DNA of 64,000 bases from Aegilops tauschii subsp. strangulata (lineage: Eukaryota > Streptophyta > Magnoliopsida > Poales > Poaceae), in the NCBI RefSeq assembly GCF_002575655.3, contig NC_053041.3, forward strand, positions 118,016,318-118,080,317, in the 5' to 3' direction. Made by a program: the position numbers and the translations under genes. A model generated the notes under the pieces. It had not been told where the DNA came from, searched no databases, and saw only the letters and a list, made by a program, of their open reading frames with translations. This document shows positions 1 through 12,086 of this stretch, piece by piece (positions within the stretch are counted from its first letter, which is position 1; every line of letters starts with the position of its first letter).

Positions 1-1400
1 AAAATGTTCATAGGGGCTGGGCCCACAATCAGTAACCCAGGGGGTCATTAGGTTAGTCCTAAACGACGCTTAGCCGGAGTTTAGGCCGCCGGTGATATAT
101 AGAGACGGCGGCAATGCCCGAATTTCGCCTCCGGTGACCAAACGGATAGCGGAGAGGCTCTTTGGAACCGGTAGAGTGCGGCACGTCAATTGGTGGTAGT
201 TTTAGGTGCTGGGATGGCCTAAGCTGACTGCGGTGAGGTCATCCGCGGCGGTCGGAGTTCGGACAACGACATGAACAACGTTGTGGTGCGCGGTAGGACG
301 ATCTGTGGGTTTCTGTAGGATCCTGCAGACGTGCTAAGCATGGTGACGCGCTGAGGCGCGAGCTGCGGTGGCTGAAATGACGAGGGCGACATGGCCAGCG
401 ACAGTGAGGTTTCGGCTCTGATGGCTAGCGTAGTTAGAGAATGAATTCGACGCGGTAAGAGAGGAGACCGACGTAGGAGCTCACGGTAGTTCGGCAGGGA
501 AGCTCAGCAGCTCGGGGAAAGCGTCGGAGACGACAAACGGGCGGTGAAGAACTCCAGTTGCCGAGGAGGAAGATGAGGACGCTTGCGACGCTGCCGTGCT
601 TCCCAGCTCGTGTGCTTTGTTTGGTTGACGTGCAGTGTCACAGTGGAGTCAGGGAACATGACTTCAAGGCTCGGCGAGGGTAGTGACTATGGTGGTTTGC
701 GGTGGCGCGGCCATGGGGGTTCTCGGGTGTAGACCGAGGAGCAAGGGGGAAGACGAGCAGAGGGGCGGGTTCGATCTAGATGTCTCTGGGGCTGTGTGGT
801 GCTCTTAGCAGCGTCCAGACACAGCAGGCAGGCAGGAGGTGGCAGACGCGCAGCGACCACGCACCTCGCGTCGTTCTGGCGCGAAGTAGGTGATGAATGG
901 CACTATGGGCCCGATGGGCTGCACAGTGCTGTGCCAAGTTAGTCCTTTTCTTTATTTTTGTTTTTCTATTTTTGCTATTCTTTAGTTTGTTTTAAATTTG
1001 GTTTTCTAATCAAATTATTTTTGCAGCTTCTGGAAATTATTGTGGATGCAATATGGTTTATCCCAGAGATCCACAAAATGTTTCAAAATTATTGAAGCAA
1101 TAAAAATATTTATAGGATTTATTTGCCCCAACTCAAATACAATATGAGTTAATTCAACAATCCAGAAATGTCCTAGAAATATATTCATCATTTTTGGCAG
1201 AGGTTTCCACCTTAACCAAAAATCATGAACTTTTGCTAAGGGCATTCTGGTTCATTCAAAATTATTTTAGGTTGAACCTATTTGATTTGATTTGGTGCTA
1301 GGGTTTGAGCATCCCCATTTCAAATTTCTTTGGAATTTAACCTTAATGCATGATGATCACTGATGCAATTATTTACAAGCATTATTCTAGGGCTGTGACA
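1..1400 (-). mobile_element. Gypsy-type LTR, partial
   Basis: The plus strand ends in GGCTGTGACA at 1400, so read on the minus strand the segment starts TGTCACAGCCC, the usual start of a large class of Triticeae Gypsy LTRs. The other end lies beyond the window. ATGTG at 1401-1405 would be the target duplication but its partner is not visible. Inside are an AT-rich stretch near the end and a GC-rich stretch at 60-900 with no convincing reading frame. It cuts the left end of the DNA transposon described next. The superfamily is inferred from terminal sequence only. Confidence 0.55.
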
Positions 1401-1905
1401 ATGTGGCACTTCCATGATGATAATTGTGAGAAAAACACGTATCATCATAGATGTGATGGGCTCTACTTCTATGATAAAAAATGGGCTTTACGTCCTGGAT
1501 GGACCGAAGGTGGACCTACATGACATTTTTTGGGCCGTCCACGACGTAAAAACATCATAGTAGAAGTGAGGGCGAGGAAATTTTCGGGGATTTCCCGGTT
1601 ATCATGGGCAATCGGTGGGTGGTCGGGCTCGAGCGATGCAGTGTGTTTGCCCGTTTCTCTAATACGCGCGAGTGTACGAGGCGTTTACTAACTGAACCCG
1701 AGTGAGGCGTTCGCTTACTGAACCCAAGTGATCGATCAACCCCTCACACTACATACTAAACACGAGTGATCGATCCCACAATGTACTAAAGCCGACCAGT
1801 CCCTTCATTGCAAGCTGAACCCGAGTGATTCCTTCATTGCTAACCTAAGCTGGTTGATCCCTTCACTACTGCTTACAGAAGCCGATCGATAGATGCGTTG
1901 CACCG
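1401..1905 (+). repeat. Left inverted end with subterminal minisatellite
   Basis: The segment starts in a sequence matching the reversed right end at about 25100-25280. From about 1660 it has repeats of CTGAACCCGAGTGATCGATC-type units, the reverse of the GGTTCAGTAAG units at 24610-24950. Such repeated subterminal motifs are typical transposase-binding regions in plant DNA transposons; that role is inferred. Confidence 0.6.
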
Positions 1906-2222
1906 AGCCCCTCATGTGATACATGAGTTGACCTAGCCGGTTGGTTGCATTGCCTCTCGACGAACAATGCTGGTTGCTAGCTTTCGTGCGCGATAACCAG
2001 AAGATAAGCTGCTAGCCGTGGCTGAACATTTCAAGGATGATCCTCTGGGCGGTTGGGCGACCCCGATCATCTTCTGCGTCTTATATCTATCTAAAACAAA
2101 GTCAAATCTTGAGTATGGATCCCATGTGCTGTGATGCGGCGGCAGATGCATCCGGGAGTTGCATGTCGTGTGTTTCAAAAGATTGACAGCCGCTGCCAGC
2201 AGGCCTCTGCATGTACCGCTAA
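1906..2222. other. No gene seen
   Basis: This is interior sequence of the large transposon between its left subterminal repeats and the Harbinger-type insertion. Short reading frames cross it but show no recognisable motif. Confidence 0.4.
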
Positions 2223-3119
2223 GAGAATCTACAGCCGGATTTGGCAAATCCGGCCCATCAAACACCAGCGGACGCGTCCGGACGGGTATGCGGGCTCACC
2301 TCTCAAATAGTGCAATCTACAACCAGGTACCATAAATTAGAAATCTCAAATATTTCCTATTACATGCAACGTGAAACCTAATTTAAGCGGAGCTCGTCTG
2401 TCTCCGCCGTGGTCATGGCCGGCGGCTGGCTGCACTCCCCGAGTGTTGGCCCGGTCCCCGACAAGGTAGAGTAGGGCATGGGACATGAGCCGGCTCAAGC
2501 GACTCAAGGCGCCACCTTCCATGCCCTACTCTTCCTCGTCGGTGTCCGGAAGCCTGGCGGTGTCGGTGGATGTGAGATCGCTGATGGATCCGTTCTGGGA
2601 CGAGCCGACATCCACCATGACGCGGTTGCGGCGCCCGGACTGCTGGCCAATCCGAGGTGCCGGAGAATGTGACTCCGCCTCCCCGACGTCCACTACTGCG
2701 CAAGCTAGACGCCATCTCCTCCTCGGCGCCGCATGGGATAAGCTCGAGGTCGACGTATCTCGAGGTGAAGGATTCGGATCTGCTGCCTGCCATGCCGGAG
2801 ATCGTCAGAGCCGAGGTCGGGTGACGGAGGGGAGTGAAGGAGAATAGAGTGACGTGGCTAGGGTTTGGTCCGGCGAGCGGATGAAAAGGAATACATGTGG
2901 GGTCGGGTGGGCCAGCATGGGCCGGGTCCGACATGGCGGGCGTGTCCCGGGACGACCGGGCGCCCTCATATCCACCCCATATTTGAGCTGGATATGGGAG
3001 TGCCGGTCAGTCCGGACATTTGAGGCGCTCGTCTGGGTCTAAAAATCGCGTCAGGCCAGTGACCGGGCGGCCTGCCCAAATAAATGAGGCGGGTTTGAGA
3101 GGTCCGCCCGTAGATGCTC
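2223..3119. mobile_element. Non-autonomous PIF/Harbinger-type element
   Basis: The element is flanked by TAA on both sides (2220-2222 and 3120-3122), the TWA target duplication expected of PIF/Harbinger. Its ends are inverted: left GAGAATCTACAGCCGGA, right reversed GAGCATCTACGGGCGGA. The 897-bp body is GC-rich. A minus-strand open frame covers 2413-2934, but I see no DDE transposase or MYB motif in it, so I regard it as non-coding or a decayed gene piece. Part of the interior near 2520-2570 resembles sequence near 25600. Confidence 0.65.
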
Positions 3120-3122
3120 TAA

Positions 3123-3528
3123 CTCACTACTGCCCAGGTGACAACGATTAACAACCACACATGGGACATGGGAGGGAACCAGAACCATGCCCGGCCGTCG
3201 ACGGGGCTGCCGGCCGCGCGGCTGGAAGGAACCCCCGTTGCGGCAGGGCATATGCAGGGCGACGACGGGTGCTGGAGAGCAGGGGGCAGCCGACGCGCGC
3301 CGCATGCACGTCGTGATCAGCGGCTGGCTCAATTAGGATGATCCTGGGTAATGTAGCAGCGCCATGTTGATCGGGGTCGCCGGCCGGATGTGGCGGACGC
3401 GTAAGTCGTGCGGGATACACTATTTCGCACAGTCACATGCGTGATCGTGGGTATACCGAATTTCAGACACAAGGATGTATAAGTACAATGTTCGTGCCAA
3501 ACTTTTGCAGTACCGGCGCTCACGTGGT
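3123..3528 (+). repeat. Diverged host repeat unit, first part
   Basis: Sequence at 3340-3470 (ATCCTGGGTAATG..., then TGTGGCGGA... and a cytosine-rich block) matches 28480-28610. Sequence at 3475-3523 matches 27430-27480. The unit is cut by the Copia insertion at 3528 and continues at 21514, as the paralogous copy near 27480 shows uninterrupted. No gene is recognised. Confidence 0.55.
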
Positions 3529-3772
3529 TAAAAGATGGCGTTAAGCGTATGCTTAGCAGGGACGCGTTGCGTGTTATATAGGCCACAATGCGGATAGGGT
3601 TTATAAAGATCTAGTTGGTTAGGTTGTGGATTGATCTCCAAGTTAACTATACAAGATAGAGATCCTCAAACAACCTACCAACCAAGTTACATTGAGATAA
3701 ACATGCTGCACCGGTCCTACAGCGTATATACGGTTTATAATACATCATATTAAGCACACAACTATTCTAACA
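3529..3772 (-). repeat. Copia LTR, lower (3') copy
   Basis: This 244-bp LTR matches the upper copy apart from point changes and the Helitron there. It ends TTCTAACA; its plus-strand start is TAAAAGATGG where the other copy has TGAAAGATGG, so the terminal TG is mutated here. The adjoining CTCCCCTC at 3773-3780 is the polypurine tract on the coding strand. Confidence 0.9.
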
Positions 3773-3788
3773 CTCCCCTCAATCATAA

Positions 3789-6139
3789 CTACACCAAGTT
3801 GAGATTGTTCTTGAACTCTTCTAATTTTCGCCAAGATAAGGCTTTAGTGAACCCGTCTCTAACTTGGTCATTTGTGGGAATGAACCGAATATCAAGTAGC
3901 TTGTTAGCTACTCTTTCACGCACAAAATCATAATCCACTTCAATGTGCTTTGTTCTTGCATGAAACACTGGATTTGCTGAAAGATAAGTGGCATCAATAT
4001 TGTCACACCACAAACGTGCAGTAGAAGAGTGATTTACAGGAAGCTCATTTAGCAAGGTTTGAATCCATATTAATTATTGTGTAGCATTGGCCAAAGCTTT
4101 ATACTCAGCTTCTGTACTTGATGTTGATACAGTAGCTTGTTTCCGTGCACTCCACGAGATAAGATTTGGTCCAAAGAAAACAGGAAAGCCCCCTGTTGAT
4201 CTTCTATCATCAGGACAACCTACCCAATCTGCATTAGAGAATGCACTCACCAAAGTTGATGTTGACCTTGTGACTTTCAAACCTGTACTCATAGTGCCTC
4301 TTAGATATCTCAAGATCCTCTTTACCGCTGTCCAGTGTGCAAGAGTACGAGTATGCAAGAACTGACATACTTTGTTGATAGGAAAAGATATATCAGGTCT
4401 TGTAAGTGTTAGATATTGCAAGGCACCTACAACACTTCTATAGTTTGTAGATTCTTCAGCACTCAAAGGCTCACCTTCTTCTTTAGATAAATTTTCAGAA
4501 GTTGAGAGAGGCATATTCGAAATCTTGCAATTCATCATACCTGCTCGTTTTAACACATCTGACACATACTTTTCTTGACTCAAGACTATGCCATCTTTAA
4601 CCTTTTTTACTTCTATTCCCAAGAAGTAGTGCAAATCACCAAGATCTTTCAGAGCAAAGTCTCTCCTTAGATCTTCAAGCAATGCCCTAGTTGCATCTTG
4701 TGATGAGCTTGCAACAATAATATCATCAACATATACTAACATAAAAATGGTGATTTTTCCTTTTCTGTAAAAGAACAGTGATATGTCAGCTTTGGATGGC
4801 CGAAAACCAAGCCTTTGGAGTCTTTCACTCAGCCTAGAGTACCATGCTCTGGGTGCTTGTTTTAAACCATATAAAGCCTTATCAAGCCTGCACACATAAT
4901 TATGCTTATCCTTTACCTCATACCCAGGTGGTGGCTTCATATACACTTCCTCCTCTAGAACGCTATGAAGAAACGCATTCTGCACATCCAATTGATGAAG
5001 GCTCCAGTTGTTTGATACTGCAATAGAGAGAACAAGTCTGACAATAGCTGCTTTCACAACTGGGCTAAAGGTATCTTCATAATCTATACCATACCTTTGC
5101 TTAAAACCCTTTGCAACTAGTCTAGCCTTGTATCTGTCTATTTCTCCAATTGCTCTTCTTTTGATTCTATAAACCCATTTACAATCAATTATATTTCTAC
5201 CTTTTGCCGGAGGAACTAAATACCATGTTCTGTTTTTAATAAGAGCATTATATTCTTCATCCATTGCATTTTTCCAATCTTTATGCTCTAAAGCTTCTAT
5301 CAAGTTGCATGGTTCTCCTGTAGCAGCAAGACCAACAAACCACACCTTATCATACCTGACTGTACCATCCGTACGTATTTTTGGTGTCAAAATACCATGT
5401 TGTGATCCTGTTGTTCTCTATGTTGGTGCAGAAATAACTGCAGAACCATCTGCCACAGAAGATCCATCCGTCCTCGTACCAGGCGCACGAGCAGCCGATC
5501 CAGACACACCGGATCCGATGCGGATGATGTCGGCCTCATCCAGCGCGCCTGATTGGCCGGCATGAGGAGCGAGGCAGATGTTGCCCCTGCCCGCGACGCA
5601 CCTGGCTGGTCAGCCCGACCATGCGCAGGAGACCGCGCCACCTGGCGGCTCGGGACGGGTGCGCTGGATCCGTCGGGCGCGGAGTGCGCTTCCGGGCCCC
5701 TGCCTACGGGCCCGCGGCTGGACGCGTGGGACGTCGGTGGTGGCTCGCCTCCTCCCGAGGCGGATACGATGCCGCCGCTGCTGACACGCGCGGCAGACGA
5801 GGGGGAATCAACCCCGGGATCGCCGCTGTCAGGATCGGCTACAGCACCTGAATCCGCATGGTGTTCCGCGCCTGTCTGCTGCATAAAATCATGAAACACA
5901 ACTGGATTTCCACCAAAATTAACAGCGGGATTTTTATGAAGATTAACCGAAAGATCAGCTGTTTGTTCATCCCGATGATCAAGAGGTTTAGAGGGCATGG
6001 TTTTAGGAAGGAGGAGGACTTCGGAGCAAAGAGAAGTCCCAGCATTTGGATTTAAGGCAGCAAAGGGAAAAACTGATTCATCAAAGATGACGTCACGGGA
6101 AATATAAACCCGTCCTGCTTGTATATCGAGACATTTGAA
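3789..6139 (-). pseudogene. Copia pol, reverse transcriptase and RNase H part
   Basis: The minus-strand frames 5387-6139, 4074-5390 and 3789-4073 form the downstream half of a Copia polyprotein. Visible motifs include the reverse-transcriptase block around [10 protein letters not shown], the catalytic YVDDI, the conserved [12 protein letters not shown], and an RNase H region ending in STSSTEAEY. The 5' part is a variable proline- and serine-rich linker between integrase and reverse transcriptase. A frameshift lies near 5390, and an in-frame TAA at about 4071-4073 interrupts RNase H just after the TEAEY block. The upstream half is at 18753-20899, separated by CACTA-A, whose 3-bp target duplication accounts for the break exactly. 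The gene is inactive. Confidence 0.92.
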
Positions 6140-6335
6140 CACTAGTATAAAAAGGGGCTTTTACCCCGGTTGGTAAGGGCCTTTTGTCCCGGTTTTCGAA
6201 CCGGGACTAAAGGGTCGTTACTAAAGCCCTAACCCTTTAGTCCCGGTTCTTACACGAACCGGGACAGAAGGTCCTCCACGTGGCCGCTGCTGCCAGCCCA
6301 GGCAGGGGGGCCTTTGGTCCCGGTTGGTGCCACCT
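6140..6335. repeat. Left TIR and subterminal repeats of CACTA-A
   Basis: After the CACTAGTATAAAA terminus come repeated copies of CCCGGTTNGTNNNACC and its reverse, arranged as near-palindromes around short spacers. These motifs recur at every CACTA end in this window and are the probable transposase-binding sites, by analogy with TNPA-binding subterminal repeats of maize En/Spm. Confidence 0.85.
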
Positions 6336-6434
6336 CTCCTTCTCCGAGAGATTGGTCGAACAACAAGTTCTCGTATATCTATCTCATACTACCGGCTACA
6401 TATATACAATAATTATCTCTTACAATATAATCTC

Positions 6435-6596
6435 CTAATTAAATTGTAAGAACACAGGGTCCACATAGTATTCTCCGTTTTCAGCGATCACGTGGTCAAG
6501 GAAGAATGCCGCCAATTCCTCTTGAATTGCTCGCATAAGATCTTCTGCTAGGAGTTCATCCCGCATCCGAAACATCTAATTTGAAGAAGGGGGTCA

Positions 6597-6643
<47 letters not shown>

Positions 6644-9600
6644 TAAATAAAACTCGACACAAATGATGGTAATAAAATAAAATTGTGAATATTATTGCTT
6701 ACGCACTTCATATTGTTCGTCAGAGTAGCCCCGCTCACAGGTCGTGTGGCGGATAGACTCGTAAACGTAGTATCCACAGAAATCATTCCCTTGTTCCTGC
6801 CACAACCACTTTACAAGAAATAGATGTCAATCTAACTGATAAGCAAGCATGCTAAATGGTATTGATGAAACTAGCGCTTGAATCACTAGGAGATGTGCGG
6901 AACATGCTACTATAGTACTTACTTTCGGGTGTCTAAATTGCAGCTTCTTCGGCAGTCCCGGAGCTTTTGTGGTGAATTTTCTCCAAACCCTGCCAGACAA
7001 AGAAAACAATTACTTGATATCAGGAAATGAACAAAGTTGCTGATATGGTGGATAATGATCGATTTAACTTACTTCTCGAGCATTTGAGTCATGTTCGCAT
7101 AGTCCTGGGGATCTTTTCGTCTCGAGTCTAAGACGGTTACTACTCCCTGCTCAAGCTTAATCTCTAGGAGAATATAGTGAAAGCTGTGCATGCATGCATA
7201 AGTCATCAATTACATTACCATAACCTGGACTAATAAGGGAAACCGAATATGCGCAAGACAGTAACACTCACTTGAAGTTGTAAGGAAAGAGTATTATATC
7301 TTTGTTTTGATTTAATACCAACGATCGTAGCAAGTTGGCCTCGGCTTCTTTGGCATGTTTTTCAACCGTATATGAACCTATGAGATTTGTGTTAATGAAC
7401 CCAATATCACCGTTTTGTCTTTTCTTCAATTCGGCGATCTTCAATCTGCATAATATAGTGAGGATAATTATAAATACATGCAATGAAAGAGCTGACCTAT
7501 ATAGAGAGACTTAATGACAGAAGTAGTACTACTTATAGACAGTAGCAAGTGATCGTTGATTTATCGAGGGCCTTTTGATTGAAAAACTAGAAGAACTCCT
7601 CAAATGGAACATTCAGCAGTTCAATTCCAACGAGGTCATGCTCCGGTTTAACTCTCAGCGTCAAAGTATTCATCCCCTCAGACTCTCTGCAGGTTTTCAT
7701 GTACCAATCATGTAATCTTCGCATCATCGTTGTTAGAGATCTTTCATCTTTGACGAGAGGCTTCCCGTAATGGTATTTGTGTTCGTCCACCTCCATGATT
7801 TCATAATGTACATCGTCGGGCAGGTAATCTCCAAGATTGCTATAACCGGCCACCATCCTCGGATCATTAGCGACGATGTCTTTAGACACCTTGAGCGGGG
7901 GGCACGATTGGTTCGCTTGTTCGCCGAGCTGGGCAATTTTTTCCCCAGCTTGTCGTTCTTTTAACCTTTGATCACTGACAGTACTTCCCGACCGCTCCGC
8001 TTCGACAAATGTCTTTGCAATAATGCGCTCATAGTTGCCTTTCGGCTGAGACTTTGGTGGTTTTGTCAGGGCATCCAGAGTGCACTTCGCTTTCACCGGA
8101 TCTACCTTCTCCTCCGGAGGTGGATGTTTCTTTGCTTTCACCCCTTCAAAGAAGTTCTTCACTTCGGCTCGCACGATCTTCGCGTTCTCCTCCTTTGTTC
8201 TCTCATATGGTAACTTCTCTGGAGTCTTCAGAGAAGGACCGCATCTGTATTGCCTCCCGCCTCTGGCAGCTGTACTGCTAGACGCCGGCAGAGCAGACGG
8301 AGCGGCTGCGGCTGTCTTCTTTCCTTGCTTACGAGGCGGAGGAGAAGGACTACGACGCGCCGAAGCAGCCGGAGCGGCGGCGGGTCTCTTCCGCCCTTGC
8401 TGACGAGGCGGAGAAGGAGGAGGCTGGCTGCTCTGGCACGCCGGCGCAGGCAGAGAAGGAGGCGGAGTGCCGCCACGCGCCGGAGAAGGAGGCTGAGTGC
8501 CCTGATCACTCGCCGGAGGAGGAGGCGGCAGCGGAGTGCCCTTACTCGCCGGAGGCGTCCAGTTCGGAAGGTTAATGAGCTCCTTCCGCCATAGGCACGG
8601 AGTCTTCAGAGCTAAACCCAGCCGAGTCTCCCCTTCACCAGTAGGGTGGTCAAGCTGGAGGTCCTCAAATCCCTCTGTTATTTCATCCACCATCACCCTA
8701 GCATATCCTTCTGGAATCGGCCAGCAGTGGTAGGTTGCGCCGGGTTCAGGAGGTAAAATAGAGCCAACAGCCGCCTTGACTTTGAAGTTCTGCCATTCCG
8801 CCATAAGGTGGCAATGTTGAGACTCCATGATAGCATCCACGGGGTAGCTAGCAGGAGCCGTCAAGACATGCTCCGGCTGAAGCAGCTCGGTGGAAGCCAC
8901 GCTGCTTCTCCGCTGAGATGGCGGGGTAGCTTCGGGGGTAGTTTCGGCATGTCGATTGCCGTCTCGTTCCTCTAGCGCTTGAACCCTTTCGTGCAGCTTC
9001 TGAATTTGGGTCCGCTTCATTTTTTTCCTCCTCTCCTGGCTTTTGTAACCGCCTGCGCCCAGAAAACCAGCCTTCCACGGAACGGAGCCTGGCGTGCCTC
9101 GTGTCCGTCCAGGGTGCTCAGGATTCCCGAGGGCCATTGTGAGCTCGTCGTTCTCTCTGTCTGGAACGAACGTCCCTTCCTGCGCTGCATCGATATATTG
9201 CTGAATCTTCTTGACTGGTATTCTCAAAAGCTCGTTCGTCCAAACGCACCTCCCTGATACAGGGTCCAAGGTTCAGCTAGCCTCGAAGAACCAAGTCCGG
9301 CAACGGTCTGTCCAGTTCATTGTCTGTGGTTCGATCCCTTTTTCAAGCAGATCATTCTAAGCCTTGGCTCACTTAGGCCGGGCTTTGAGGTAGCCACCTG
9401 ACCCCGTGCGATGGTGAAGCTTCTTCTTCGCAGCATTCTTCTTATTTGTCGCTGACATCTTCTTACTCTTTTCCGATGTCTTGTGGGCCACAAATGCGGG
9501 CCAGTGATCTCTGATCTTCTCATATCATCCGATGAATTCTGGTGTCTCTTCTTTGTCGACAAACGTTTTCAGCTCATTCTTCCACCTCCTGAATAGGTCT

Positions 9601-10265
9601 GCCATCTTCTTAAGAGCATCAGACTTGATTAATTGCTCTTTAACTGGCTTCTCCGGATCCTCCTCTAGCGGTAGGGTGAAATTTGCCTTCAGCTCAGTCC
9701 AAAGATCATCTTTCTGCATATCATTGACATAAGACACCTCAGGGTCTTCCTTCTTAGGCATATACCATTGGTGGATGCTGATCGGGATCTTGTCCCTAAC
9801 TAGAACCCCGCACTGAGCAGCAAATGCATCCTTTGTCCGGATGGGTTCAATCGGTTGGCCGTCGCGCGCGATTGCTGTGATCTCAAACCTTTCATCCGAG
9901 CGCAACTTTCTCTTCGGGCCTCGTCTCTTTACCGAAGTTGTGCTCGATCCGGAGGGCTAGAAAAAAGAAGAAAGACGAGTGTTAATTAATATGTGTACAT
10001 ACCAAAACAATGAATGCATCAATTAGCTAGTCAGCACAGGCTTAACTAATATATTTACCTGGCCGGACTCTGTTCGGTCACCGAAGCCGTCACCACAGGC
10101 TCCTTCATGCACCAGCATTGGGTCACCGGAGCCATCATAATCATGTCTTTCCTCCTCCACTCTTCGATCACCGTAGCCTGCTTCTTCACCCTGTTCTTCC
10201 AGACCATCATTGTCGTTAAGATACGACAAGATATCACCTCCGGCTAAGATTATGTCCCCCAACAC
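6435..10265 (-). pseudogene. CACTA-A second gene: Transposase_24-like region plus Ulp1-like peptidase
   Basis: Reading on the minus strand, an acidic first exon starts near 10265. A region at 9270-9905 then leads into VWTNELLRIPVKK and an ALGNPEHPGRTRG block, typical of the plant En/Spm Transposase_24 family. A coiled-coil and long proline/lysine-rich linker follow (7587-9269). Short exons down to 6435 make a C48 Ulp1-like peptidase: a GFINTN block, FHYILLEIKL...VLDSRR (His and Asp), and QGNDFCGYYV (Gln and catalytic Cys), with a C-terminus ending YYVDPVFLQFN. At least four in-frame stops lie at 9270-9530, where the CACTA-D copy has sense codons; one is CGA to TGA. The peptidase exons themselves look intact. 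The peptidase's role in transposition is not known to me. Confidence 0.85.
6599..6640. repeat. (AT)n microsatellite
   Basis: About 40 bp of alternating AT, inside an intron between Ulp1-like exons of the CACTA-A second gene. Confidence 0.9.
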
Positions 10266-10369
10266 CTCTTCTGCTTGCTCGTCTCATCTGTGCTCCATTG
10301 TTTCTGCAAATATTACAACATGGCAATTATTACACAAACATGACAGCAGGTGGATGTATTAGTGCAAAC

Positions 10370-11090
10370 GTAGACCTAGCTTATTCCGGGTTTGGGGTGG
10401 CCTCGGCAACGCTTCAAGAGTAGGGGCGCGGCGGGAGGGGGTAGGAGACCGACATCGTTTTTTCTAGGGTTTGGGTGTCCTCGAGAGTTTTGGTCGAGCG
10501 AGAGGGCCGGGGGGTGCTCCCGTGGTATAAGTTATCACGGTCGAGAGGGGGTATAAATATCGACCGTCCATCATGTTGAAGTTATCTGGGAGGGAGTTAT
10601 ATATATCGACATACATACATGGGAAAATAATGTTATCGGGGAGGGGGTATATCGACCCCCCCACGTGTTGAAGTTATCGGGAGGGGATTATATCGACAAC
10701 GACGACGTACGTACATGGGAAAATAATATTATCGGGGAGGGGGTATATCGACCCCCCCTCGTGTTGAAGTTATTGGGAGAGGGGTATATTGACGACGACA
10801 GACCCGATAAAACATAGGAAAACGAAGAAGAAATAAAAAGAGGAGAAGAAGAAAGAAATAGAGGAGAAGATCGAAGAAAAAAAAAGAAGAAAAAAGAGGA
10901 GAAGAAGAAAGGAATAGAGGAGAGAAGAAGAAAAAATAGAATTTTTTTCTATTTTTTCTTCTTCTCTTCTATTCCTTTCTTCTTCTCCTCTTCTTTTTCT
11001 TCTTTTTTCCTCTTCTTATTTATTTCTCCTCTTCTTCCTCTCCTCTTCTTCTCCTTTCTTCCTCTTCTTATTTTCCTTTTTCCTCTCATT
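10370..11090. repeat. Minisatellite and polypurine/polypyrimidine foldback
   Basis: At 10520-10800 a block containing TTATCGGGGAGGGGGTATATCGACC recurs about four times (quoted in shortened form: GGAGGGGGTATATCGAC). It is followed by a purine tract to 10940 and its pyrimidine complement to 11090. The best arms, 10895-10940 and 10948-10991, pair almost perfectly with a loop of a few bases. CACTA-D has the same arrangement at 54718-54945, so it belongs to the family and is not a local accident. No gene is seen. Confidence 0.8.
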
Positions 11091-11766
11091 CATAAAAAAA
11101 TGTTCAAATAGAAAATTTCGAAAAAAAGTAAAGGTTTTGCCTAATGCATTGTTCATATGAATATACAAACATTTGCATATTCTACGATAATTAATATCAC
11201 CAAAAAATCTATGAACAGAAAAAAATCCTAACTTTTCTAAAAATCTATCTTTTGCATATATACATGAACATATATATACACAGAGAACATATATACATAC
11301 ATATATACATTTTTATAAAGATGCAAAAAAAAGATCTAAAAAAGGACATATAAACAGATATACACACATACATATACTCATACATATGCATATAATCAGG
11401 AAAAAAAAACATCATATATATGTGCAGAAAAAAATCGGGAGGAAGGGGGTAGTGCCGGCCCTGACCAAGGCGACGGCGGCGCGTCGGGGCAGGGGCAGAG
11501 GCGACGGCGGCGTGGTCGGGGCAGGGGCAGAGGCGACGGCGGCGTGGTCGGGGCAGGGCGAGGCAGAGGCGACGGCGGCGTGGTCGGGGCAGCTGGGGCG
11601 ACGACGACGTGGTCGGGGCAGGGGCGCGCGGCGTGGTCGGGGTGGGCCGCCGGCGGCGTGCTCGGGGAAGGGGCGGCTGCGCGTCGACGAGGCAGCAGAG
11701 GGCGGCGACGGCGTCGACGGGGCGAGCTCGGGCAGCCTGGCGGCGTCGTCGGGGCGGGGGAACTGA
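11091..11766 (-). other. AT-rich spacer and GC-rich leader of the second gene
   Basis: 11091-11430 is AT-rich with many ATATAC steps. 11431-11766 is a GGCGACGGCGGCGTGGTCGG-type tandemly repetitive GC block. Its long open frames on both strands are low-complexity artefacts of the repeat. Equivalent GC-rich blocks occur at 55621-55922, 62250-62530 and 40440-40670, each upstream of a gene, so this is probably the transcribed leader or promoter region of the minus-strand second gene. That role is inferred from position. Confidence 0.5.
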
Positions 11767-11816
11767 TGCAGAGATGAATCTGAAAAACGCTAAGTGCTTT
11801 CTTATATACTGAGAGC

Positions 11817-12060
11817 ATTAGTCCCGGTTCGTGGCACCAACCGGGACCAATGCCCCCGTTTAGTCCCGGTTGGTGCCACCAACCGGGACCAAAGGCCTCT
11901 TTTCAGCAGCCCAAAGGGCGGGAAGCGGCGGCCTTTGGTCCCGGTTGGTGGCACCAACCGGGACTAAAGGGGGGGCATTGGTCCCGGTTGGTTCCACGAA
12001 CCGGGACCAAAGGGTGGCATTGGTCCCGGTTCGTGCCACCAACCGGGACCAATGGCCTTG
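11817..12060. repeat. Internal subterminal-type repeat array, CACTA-A
   Basis: Eight or more copies of the CCCGGTTSGTGSCACCAACCGGG palindrome-like unit (consensus; shorter in individual copies) lie between the GC-rich leader and the U6-type promoter at 12087. An array in the interior is unusual for a motif named for its terminal position; it separates the two divergent transcription units. Confidence 0.85.
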
Positions 12061-12086
12061 CACAGCGGCGTGGTGGTGGGAGTTTA

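Noticed and set aside
3148..3586. Overlapping short frames near the lower Copia LTR
   Set aside because: They cross the LTR boundary and have no motif; treated as chance frames.
9320..9345. GGTTCGATCCC-like tRNA B-box
   Set aside because: Lies in transposon coding sequence (also 52735), with no cloverleaf around it.
11386..11818. Long Gly/Arg- or Pro/Arg-rich open frames on both strands
   Set aside because: They come from a GC-rich tandem repeat; both strands are open for compositional reasons, and the equivalents at 40335-40732, 55534-56006, 62015-62605 and 8228-8594 behave the same way.
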